DNA of 64,000 nt, taken from the NCBI GenBank assembly GCA_963819735.1, contig CAWFXC010000005.1:434001-498000 (forward strand), read 5' to 3'. Origin of the DNA: CAWFXC01 sp963819735. GTDB taxonomy: Bacteria; Actinomycetota; Acidimicrobiia; IMCC26256; DASPTH01. Below the pieces are notes generated by a model. That model saw nothing but the letters and a program-made list of their open reading frames with translations, was not told the DNA's origin and did not search any database. The position numbers and the translations under genes are program-made. Position 1 is the stretch's first letter. Each line of letters opens with the position of its first letter. Positions 57,726 to 64,000 of this stretch are shown piece after piece.

Positions 57726-58808
57726 CTACTCGGCGCGTACGGGAATGGCGATGCGCACCGGCTGGGCGGGCCGGGCGTGGGCGCCGTCGGCGTCGACCAC
57801 GAAGCGGCCCTCGCCGGGACCCTCGGCCGCGGGCATCCCCAAGGCGTCGAGCAGGGCGTGGTCGTCCTCGGCCGAACGGCCGGTGGTGGTGAGGTAATTG
57901 CCGATGATCAGCGCGTTGGCGCCCGCCAGCAGGCCCATGGCCTGGAGCTCGCCCAGCACCTTCTCCCGGCCACCGGCGAGCCGGATCCACGCGCTCGGGA
58001 GCACCAGCCGGAACAGCGCGATGGCCTGCAGCGCCTCCCGCGGCGACAGCAACTCGGAACCGCCGAGCGGAGTACCGGGCCGCGGATCGAGCAGGTTGAT
58101 CGGGACTTCGCAGGGCTCGAGCGCCGCGAGTTCGAACGCGAAGTCGATGCGTTGCTCGAGCGTTTCGCCCATGCCGAGGATGCCGCCGCAGCACAGCTCC
58201 ATGCCCGCGTCGATCGCAAGCTTGGCGGTGGCCACGCGGTCGTCCCAGCTGTGCGTCGTGCAAATGGTGGGAAAGACCTCGCGGCAACTCTCGAGGTTGT
58301 GGTTGTAGCGGCGCACGCCCGCGGACGCGAGCCGTTCGGCCTGCTCGCTCGTGAGCAGGCCGAGGGAGCACGCGACCTCGAGCCCGGTCTCGCGCTGCAC
58401 GAGGTCGACCGCGTCGATCACCTTCCGCAGCAGACGTTCCTCGGGCCCGCGTACGGCGACGACGATGCAGAACTGGGTGGCCCCCGCGGCGCGGGTGGCG
58501 CGGGCGGCGGCGAGCACTTCGTCGAGGTCGAGGAACGGGTAGACGTCGACGTCGGACTCGTGCCGGGCCGACTGCGAACAGAACGCGCAGTCCTCCGGGC
58601 ACGCACCCGACTTCGCGTTGATCAGGCTCTCGAGCTCTACTTCGGGCCCGCAGTACGCGAGCCGCACGCGGTGGGCCAGGGCGACGAGGTCGGGGAGCTG
58701 GTCGAGCGGGGCCTGCGCCACCGCCAGGACCTCGTCGCGGGTGAGCGGGCGACGCTCGTCGAGGAGCGCGGTCTCTGCCCTCGCCAGGGCGCCTGATGCA
58801 GCAGTCAT
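57726..58808 (-). CDS. bioB: Biotin synthase
   Basis: 360 residues. Radical-SAM enzyme that inserts sulfur into dethiobiotin. The S-A-C-P-E-D-C-A-F-C loop near residues 70-79 binds the 4Fe-4S cluster for SAM. Y-N-H-N-L, G-I-L-G-M-G-E and C-C-G-G are biotin-synthase motifs near residues 165-205; residues R/N for the 2Fe-2S cluster lie in the barrel. N-terminal extension of about 40 residues is normal in actinobacteria. TAGGCT is 8 bases before the ATG on the minus strand and no RBS exists, so the mRNA is probably leaderless. Other bio genes are not in the window. Confidence 0.97.
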   Translation of the reverse strand: MTAASGALARAETALLDERRPLTRDEVLAVAQAPLDQLPDLVALAHRVRLAYCGPEVELESLINAKSGACPEDCAFCSQSARHESDVDVYPFLDLDEVLAAARATRAAGATQFCIVVAVRGPEERLLRKVIDAVDLVQRETGLEVACSLGLLTSEQAERLASAGVRRYNHNLESCREVFPTICTTHSWDDRVATAKLAIDAGMELCCGGILGMGETLEQRIDFAFELAALEPCEVPINLLDPRPGTPLGGSELLSPREALQAIALFRLVLPSAWIRLAGGREKVLGELQAMGLLAGANALIIGNYLTTTGRSAEDDHALLDALGMPAAEGPGEGRFVVDADGAHARPAQPVRIAIPVRAE

Positions 58809-58816
58809 GGGGGAGC

Positions 58817-58822
58817 AGCCTA
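58817..58822 (-). promoter_or_regulatory. -10 box of the biotin synthase gene
   Basis: TAGGCT on the minus strand, 8 bases before the ATG at 58808. No -35 box is obvious. The gene upstream is divergent; the two starts are 117 bases apart. Confidence 0.45.
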
Positions 58823-58869
58823 CGTGGGCAGGGCCCCGTGGCCGGGCTCGAACCCTCGGCGGTGCTTCT

Positions 58870-58908
58870 CGTTCGCCTGACGCCCACTTCACGTTCGCCT
58901 CACGAACG
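58870..58908. promoter_or_regulatory. Direct and inverted repeat between bioB and the esterase
   Basis: CGTTCGCCT(G/C)ACG occurs twice in the same direction (58870-58882 and 58892-58904), 22 bases apart. The second copy overlaps an inverted repeat, CGTTCG-CCTCA-CGAACG (58892-58908). It lies in the bioB/esterase divergent gap and may bind a biotin-linked or other regulator. The sequence does not match the BioQ consensus I know. Confidence 0.35.
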
Positions 58909-58925
58909 ATGTCGACACTGGCACA

Positions 58926-59894
58926 ATGAATTCCGTGGCGCGTCGACGGCTGGGGACGCGGATCCCGCTTCCCGCCAACCTGGAGAGCCGGACGATCCGC
59001 TCGGGCGGGGAGGACCGCACCTATCTCCTCTCCGTCCCCGAGACGGTCACTGCTTCCCCGTCGGTTCCGCTCCTGTTCGACTTCCACGGCGCGACCTCGG
59101 GCGCGACGCAGCAGGCCGTGTACTCGCGTCTCTCGCGGACGGCCGGCGCGGCCGGGTTCGTGGTGGTGACGCCGCAGGGTACGGGTCGCATCACGCACTG
59201 GACCCCGCCCGGCCGTCCGGGAATCGACGACGTGGGCTTCGTGCGCGACCTGCTCGCCGAGGTCGGGAGCCGGGTGGCGATCGATCCGGCCCGCGTCTAC
59301 ACGTCGGGGATCTCGAACGGTGCCGGCTTCGCGTGCGCGCTCACCGCGGCGATCCCGGGATGTCTCGCCGCGATCGCGCCGGTCGCGGGCGTCAACATCA
59401 CCCCGGTCCCGTCGGGCGCGGCGCCGACGTCGGTGCTCGCGTTCCACGGCACCGCCGATCCCGCGGTTCCCTACGCGGGCGGCTCGTACTTCGCAGGCTG
59501 GCGCGCACGCGGGGGTGCCGGCACCGACGGTCGTCCGCGCACCGTCGGCCCCGTGCGACGGGCGGTGCGGTCTCGGGTGCAGGCGCGCTACGAAGCGCGC
59601 CGCGACGGTCCGCAGGGACCGCAGGCCTTGCTCCCGGTCGAGCAGGTGGTGGCCGACTGGGCCGCGCACGACGGCTGCGCGGCAGCGCCGACCGAGACCC
59701 GGGTCGGCGACGCCCGCCGGCTCGAGTATCCGGGTGACGTCGCGGGCACCACCGTCGTGTTGTACGCCGTCGACGACGGCGGACACACCTGGCCCGGCGG
59801 GCCCGCGGTGCCCCGGCTCGGGAAGACGACCACGGCCATCGACGCCAGCGCGCTCATCGTCGACTTCTTCCTGGCCCATCCCCGCAGGGCCTGA
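58926..59894 (+). CDS. PHB-depolymerase-like esterase (LpqC family)
   Basis: 322 residues. Alpha/beta hydrolase of the poly(3-hydroxybutyrate) depolymerase / feruloyl-esterase-like group: L-L-F-D-F-H-G near residue 49, nucleophile T-S-G-I-S-N-G near 125, catalytic Asp in G-T-A-D-P-A-V near 180, His in D-D-G-G-H-T-W near 284. Despite similarity to exported enzymes no signal peptide is visible, so it may be cytoplasmic or start upstream. It hydrolyses short-chain or polymeric esters. Divergent from bioB. Confidence 0.88.
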   Translation: MNSVARRRLGTRIPLPANLESRTIRSGGEDRTYLLSVPETVTASPSVPLLFDFHGATSGATQQAVYSRLSRTAGAAGFVVVTPQGTGRITHWTPPGRPGIDDVGFVRDLLAEVGSRVAIDPARVYTSGISNGAGFACALTAAIPGCLAAIAPVAGVNITPVPSGAAPTSVLAFHGTADPAVPYAGGSYFAGWRARGGAGTDGRPRTVGPVRRAVRSRVQARYEARRDGPQGPQALLPVEQVVADWAAHDGCAAAPTETRVGDARRLEYPGDVAGTTVVLYAVDDGGHTWPGGPAVPRLGKTTTAIDASALIVDFFLAHPRRA

Positions 59895-60120
59895 CCGGGA
59901 GCCGGCCCGAGGAAGGCGGCCCGAGGGCTGCCGGAGAAGAGAGCGAAGAGAGGAGGAGCGCCCACCCGCGGTCAGTCGACCGATCCCCCCGAACACAGGC
60001 CGCGGGCCGGCGGGTGGACGTCCTCCGGCCGACAGCATGCCCCGTCACGACGCGAAAACGCGCGCGCCCCGGGCCGCCGGGCAACCTCGTGGGCGCCGGT
60101 GCTCCCCGTAGGCTGACCCG

Positions 60121-61722
60121 GTGGCGGCGAGCGAAAAACCGGCAGGGGCCGCGGCGCGGATGAGCGTCGCCACGTTCGCGTCGCGCGGCGTCGGATTCGT
60201 GCGGGTCTGGGTCATCGCCGCGGTGCTGGGCGCGACGTACCTCGGGAACACCTACCAGGCCTCGAGCTCGGTCTCGAACGTGCTCTTCGAGCTGCTGGCG
60301 GCGGGAGCCCTCTCAGCCGTCCTGGTGCCCACCTTCGTGGAGGCGTTCCGGGCGGGCGACGACCACGAGGCCGAACGGCTGGCCTCCGGCGTGCTCGGCC
60401 TCGCAGTGGTGGTGATGGGCATCGTCTCGGTGGTGGGCGTGATCTTCGCGCCGGCGCTGGCGCGGCTGCTCTCGACCGGTGCGCCCGACGCGCACACCGA
60501 GGCGCAACAGATCGCGCTCTCGACGTTCCTGCTGCGCTTCTTCATCCCCCAGGTGCTGCTGTACGCGGTGGGGACCGTGGCCACCGCGGTGCTGTTCGCG
60601 CAGCGACGGTTCGTGATCACCGCCGTCGCACCCATCGCGAACACGGTGGTGCTCGTCGCCGCGCTGATCGTGTTCCGCATCATGCACGGGCCCAACCCTT
60701 CGCTCGACGTCACGATGCCGGAGAAGCTGGTGCTCGCGCTCGGCGGCACCATCGGGGTCGTCGGCTTCATCGGCGTGCCCACGGTGGCGTTGCTCCGTTC
60801 CGGCTTCCGGCTCCGTGCGTCGATCGGCACCATCGACCGCAAGCTGCGCCGTCTGCTGTGGCTGTCGGCGTGGGTCGCGCTCCAACCCGACGTCGCGTTG
60901 CTGCTCGGAACCGCCATCGTCATGGGCAACCAGGTGGCGGGGGGCGTCGTCGCGTACCAGTTCTGCTTCGTCGCGTTCCTGGCGCCCTACGCGATCCTCG
61001 CGCTCCCGTTGCACACCACGATCCTCCCCGAGCTCTCGATCGACGCCGCCCACAAAGACATGGTGTCGTTCGCGAACCGGATCCGGTGGGGGCTCGACGG
61101 CATGTCACGGTTGCTGCTGCCGGTGGCGGCGGCGTTCGTGGCCCTCGCCGAACCCGCGATGCGCGTCCTCGCCGTCGGGAACAGCCGCCACGACGTCGAT
61201 CTCTTCGCCGCCGCGATGGCGTCACTCGGGGTCGGGCTGTTCACCTACGGCACGTTCCTGCTCCTGGTGCGGGCGTTCTACGCCCTCGGCGACAGCCGCA
61301 CGCCGGCGATCGTCGCCGGCGCGTGTGCGCTGGTCGGCTGCGGGGTCATGATCGTCGGCGGGCTCACGATCGAGAGCCGCGCCGGGCGCGTGGCCGCGCT
61401 CGGGCTCGGCCACAGCGCGGCGTACTTCCTGGGCACATTGGTGTTGGGCGCCCTGCTGCGCCGCCGCGTGGGTCAGCCGTTCTTCCCGCGCGCGTTCCTG
61501 CCCGCGTTGGCCGTGTCGGCGGCGCTGGGCGGCATCGCCTGGTGGGTCGAGAAGATCCTCAGCCCGACCGAACGGGTCGCCAACATCCTGGTACTCGTGG
61601 CGATCGGGCTGATCGGGGGCGCGCTCTACGCGTTGATGCTGCGCCTGCTCCCCAAGCGCGGCCCGGCGATCGACGAGACCGCGTTCGAGCCCGTCGATCC
61701 CGACCTCGCGGTCGAGCCGTGA
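60121..61722 (+). CDS. murJ: Lipid II flippase MurJ (MviN)
   Basis: 533 residues with about 14 membrane segments. MOP-superfamily MVF protein: the N-terminal A-S-R-G-V-G-F-V-R and N-T-Y-Q-A-S-S-S-V-S-N-V-L-F-E-L-L-A-A-G-A-L-S segment matches MurJ, in which an Arg-rich groove transports lipid II to the outside of the membrane. A charged C-terminal tail follows. GTG start with TAGGCT 6 bases upstream, a leaderless geometry; the 226-base gap before it (59895-60120) is GA-rich and contains no gene. Its stop overlaps the next gene (GTGA). A pseudokinase tail, as in mycobacterial MviN, is absent. Confidence 0.95.
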   Translation: MAASEKPAGAAARMSVATFASRGVGFVRVWVIAAVLGATYLGNTYQASSSVSNVLFELLAAGALSAVLVPTFVEAFRAGDDHEAERLASGVLGLAVVVMGIVSVVGVIFAPALARLLSTGAPDAHTEAQQIALSTFLLRFFIPQVLLYAVGTVATAVLFAQRRFVITAVAPIANTVVLVAALIVFRIMHGPNPSLDVTMPEKLVLALGGTIGVVGFIGVPTVALLRSGFRLRASIGTIDRKLRRLLWLSAWVALQPDVALLLGTAIVMGNQVAGGVVAYQFCFVAFLAPYAILALPLHTTILPELSIDAAHKDMVSFANRIRWGLDGMSRLLLPVAAAFVALAEPAMRVLAVGNSRHDVDLFAAAMASLGVGLFTYGTFLLLVRAFYALGDSRTPAIVAGACALVGCGVMIVGGLTIESRAGRVAALGLGHSAAYFLGTLVLGALLRRRVGQPFFPRAFLPALAVSAALGGIAWWVEKILSPTERVANILVLVAIGLIGGALYALMLRLLPKRGPAIDETAFEPVDPDLAVEP

Positions 61723-64000
61723 GCGGCTCGCGGCGACGCGCCGGTCGCGCCGTCGTGGGCGCGCTCGCGGTCGTCGTCGTCGCCGTCACCATGTTGACGA
61801 CGGCGGGCGCCGCTCCCGCGCTGGCCGGTCCGCCGGCGTCGCGTGATGTCAGCCGGGTGCTCGTGATCTCGTTGCCGGCGACGTCGTGGAGCGACATCCG
61901 CGTCGGCGACGCGCCGCACCTCCAGCAGCTGTTCGCCGACGCCGCGATCGGCGACATGGTCACGCGCACCGCGGGGCGGCGCAGCTCGATCGCGGGCGGA
62001 TACACCTCGCTAGGGGCGGGGGGACGGGCCTCGGCGGCCACGCCACTCGCGGGGCAGGCCTTCGAACCCAGCGAGCCGTACGGCGCGTCGACCGCCGGCG
62101 ACGTCTTCCGCCAGCGCACCGGCATCTCGGCCACCGGTGGGCTCGTGCACGTGGGCATCGACGCGGTCATCGACGAGAACAAGAGCGGACTCTTCGATCC
62201 GAAGATCGGCGGCCTGGGTGACGCGCTGGCGAAGGCCGGCCGGCCGAGCGCGGTGATCGCCAACGGTGACGGTGCGCAAGCGATCATCGACGATCCGCTC
62301 CCGCAGTACCAGCGTTCGGCCGTGAACGCGCTCATGACCCATGCGGGGACCGTGTCCAGAGGTGAGGTCGGCAACCAGTTGCTCACCGCCGACGAGCGTG
62401 CGCCGTTCGGGGTCCGCCTCGACAACGACGCCGCCTACCGGGCCTTCAGCACTGCATGGGCGGCGCGGGGAGTGGTGCTGGTCGAAGGCTCCGACATCCT
62501 CCGCGCCGATCTGTCGACCGACGTGTTCACCGACGACCAACTGGCGGTGCAGAAGCAGGTCGCGCTTCGGCGCACCGACGAGCTCGTCGGCCGGCTGCTG
62601 GCCGACGTCGATCCGGCACGCGACGCGGTGCTGGTCGTGAGCCCGGCGTCGCCCCGCAAGGGCTCGGTGCTCACGGTCGCCGCCATCCGCGCCCCCGGGG
62701 TCGCGCCGGAGCTGCTCCGCTCGTCGACCAGCCGCCGCGACGGCTTCGTGTACATCACCGACGTCGCCCCGACGATCCTCCAGCTCCTCGGGCTCGACGT
62801 GCCGGCCAAGATGGAGGGCCAGGTGATGGACGTGGTCGGCGGGGTCGACCACGGCGCCCGGATCGAAACGTTGATCAACGCCAACTCCGACGGTGTGTTC
62901 CGTGACGCGAAGGTCGTCACGGTCAACAACATCGTGATCGGGCTCGCGGCGGCACTCGCGCTCGCCACGTTCTTCGTGGTCGCGCGCGCACCGCGTCGCG
63001 CGCGACGCGTGCAGTTCTTCGCCCTCGCGGTCCTCGGATTCCTGTTCGCGACGTACGCCGCCGCGCCCCTGCACTTCGGTCGGTCGGGCAACAGCGCCGC
63101 GTACTTCGGGTTCCTGGCGGTGGGCGCGGTGGTGTTCGCCGCGATCTGTCGGATCGTGGGGGCGCGCCATCGCTATCTGCCCCTCGCGATCGCGCTCGCG
63201 GCAACCGTCGCCCTCCACGTCGGCGACCTCCTGGCCGGCGCGCGGCTCGAGCTCAACACGGTGTTCGGCTACTCGGCCACCGTCGGCATCCGCATCGCGG
63301 GCCAGGGCAACCTCACGTTCTCGCAACTCACGGCCGCGGTGCTCCTGCTCGGCGGGGTGGCCGTCTGGCGCCGACCGGGGCGCACGACCGTGTACGCGGT
63401 GATCGCCATGCTCGCGATCACACTGCTGGTCATGGCCGCGCCACCGTGGGGTGGCGACTTCGGGTCGGCCATCGCCGGAGCGCCCGCGTTCGGGCTGTTC
63501 GCGTGGCTGCTGCTCGGCCGGCGCGTGAGGGTGCGGACCATCGTCACGTTGGGGATCGTGCTCGTGGGGGCCGGGCTCCTCGCCGGATTCGCCGATCTCA
63601 TGCGGCCGAAGGACCAGCGCACGCACATCGGCCGCTTCTTCGACCAGGTCGCGAACGGTGGCCTCGGCGACTTCACGCTCACCCTGCGCCGCAAGGCGAT
63701 GGAGAACGTCCAGGCGTTCACGCAGACCAAGCTGCTCTGGGTGCTCCCGATCGTCGTGCTCCTGGTCATCTACCTCTGGCGTTCACCGTCGGGCCGCATC
63801 CGCGTGCTCTACGGCGACGTGCCCGTCATCCGTCAGACCATGCTCGCCCTCGGCGTGGTCGCGTTGCTCGGCTACGCGTTGAACGACTCCGGCGTCGCCA
63901 TCCCCGCGCTCATGTCGGTCGTGGTCGAATGCGCCGTCGTCTACGTCGCGCTCGTGCCCGGAGGAGAGGGATCGGCCGGTACACCACCGCCGCCGGCGGC
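61719..64000 (+). CDS. Large membrane protein with alkaline-phosphatase-like ectodomain, right end cut
   Basis: Frame open from GTG 61719 to the window end (about 760 residues and continuing). A signal or anchor helix at 8-30 leads into an extracytoplasmic domain: R-V-L-V-I-S-L-P-A-T-S-W near residue 48, then D-V-A-P-T-I-L-Q-L-L-G-L near residue 350, which resembles the end of an alkaline-phosphatase-type fold. From about 405 come many membrane segments (I-V-I-G-L-A-A-A-L-A-L-A-T, R-V-Q-F-F-A-L-A-V-L-G and more). In actinobacteria such proteins sit beside murJ. The Ser/Thr nucleophile of active phosphatases is not evident. Function unknown. Confidence 0.75.
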   Translation, partial: MSGSRRRAGRAVVGALAVVVVAVTMLTTAGAAPALAGPPASRDVSRVLVISLPATSWSDIRVGDAPHLQQLFADAAIGDMVTRTAGRRSSIAGGYTSLGAGGRASAATPLAGQAFEPSEPYGASTAGDVFRQRTGISATGGLVHVGIDAVIDENKSGLFDPKIGGLGDALAKAGRPSAVIANGDGAQAIIDDPLPQYQRSAVNALMTHAGTVSRGEVGNQLLTADERAPFGVRLDNDAAYRAFSTAWAARGVVLVEGSDILRADLSTDVFTDDQLAVQKQVALRRTDELVGRLLADVDPARDAVLVVSPASPRKGSVLTVAAIRAPGVAPELLRSSTSRRDGFVYITDVAPTILQLLGLDVPAKMEGQVMDVVGGVDHGARIETLINANSDGVFRDAKVVTVNNIVIGLAAALALATFFVVARAPRRARRVQFFALAVLGFLFATYAAAPLHFGRSGNSAAYFGFLAVGAVVFAAICRIVGARHRYLPLAIALAATVALHVGDLLAGARLELNTVFGYSATVGIRIAGQGNLTFSQLTAAVLLLGGVAVWRRPGRTTVYAVIAMLAITLLVMAAPPWGGDFGSAIAGAPAFGLFAWLLLGRRVRVRTIVTLGIVLVGAGLLAGFADLMRPKDQRTHIGRFFDQVANGGLGDFTLTLRRKAMENVQAFTQTKLLWVLPIVVLLVIYLWRSPSGRIRVLYGDVPVIRQTMLALGVVALLGYALNDSGVAIPALMSVVVECAVVYVALVPGGEGSAGTPPPPA

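Overview
The window is about 64 kb of very GC-rich DNA (roughly two thirds G+C by eye). Genes are tightly packed, with many 4-base ATGA/GTGA overlaps. Several starts look leaderless: a TANNNT -10 box lies only 6-8 bases before the start codon. Gene content includes many cytochromes P450, SDRs, family III CoA-transferases, acyl-CoA ligases, LivK-like binding proteins, an ECF42-type sigma factor with its DGPF/YCII partner, and a MurJ/PBP cell-wall set. This points to a Gram-positive-type actinobacterium with a lipid- or terpenoid-degrading lifestyle, possibly Acidimicrobiia. The lineage is inference. I see no rRNA, tRNA, CRISPR array or insertion sequence, and no gene-free stretch longer than 300 bases.

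Layout: 1-4 kb holds a hydrolase tail, a SHOCT protein and a minus-strand operon (NIPSNAP-like protein, GntR regulator, SnoaL-like protein, P450). 4-11.5 kb holds two paralogous HSL-type esterases, two orphan branched-chain-type substrate-binding proteins, a TetR regulator and a secreted PQQ-like propeller. 11.5-16.8 kb is a minus-strand operon with an M24 hydrolase, a degenerate M24 paralogue, a double-length CaiB/BaiF CoA-transferase and a MarR regulator. 17-22.7 kb is a plus-strand catabolic operon (VOC protein, amidohydrolase, enoyl-CoA hydratase, frameshifted Rieske oxygenase, acyl-CoA ligase). It carries a shared operator-like sequence before two of its genes, and a weaker copy lies upstream of the next P450. 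22.7-30 kb adds two SDRs, two P450s, an orphan xanthine-dehydrogenase-type large subunit, a 13-bp tandem repeat and a membrane-protein gene interrupted by one in-frame TAG.

30-38 kb contains an alcohol dehydrogenase and a minus-strand cluster: thioesterase-like protein, sulfotransferase, epimerase, and a two-gene PEP-synthase-like dikinase whose ATP-grasp subunit is fused to a cyclic-nucleotide-binding domain. 38-46 kb holds the ECF42/DGPF module, a TauD dioxygenase divergent from a TetR with a (V-K-A-R/Q) repeat tail, a quinone-oxidoreductase-like gene with a PEP-mutase-fold partner, and a MerR regulator facing its target across matched promoters. 46-54 kb has peroxidase-like AhpD-fold proteins, an acyl-CoA synthetase, hydrolases, SDRs and an OafA-SGNH acyltransferase. 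54-64 kb is housekeeping: PBP1, zinc-ribbon coiled-coil protein, RNase H-like protein, biotin synthase, PHB-depolymerase-like esterase, MurJ, and a large membrane protein cut by the window edge.

Four genes carry single-base lesions (three apparent indels, one nonsense codon). These are either genuine decay or consensus errors in the assembly. The most interesting candidates for new biology are the cNMP-linked split dikinase cluster, the recurring TTACGAyrTCrAAGTAA operator with its unidentified regulator, and the active/inactive M24 pair with a fused double CoA-transferase.
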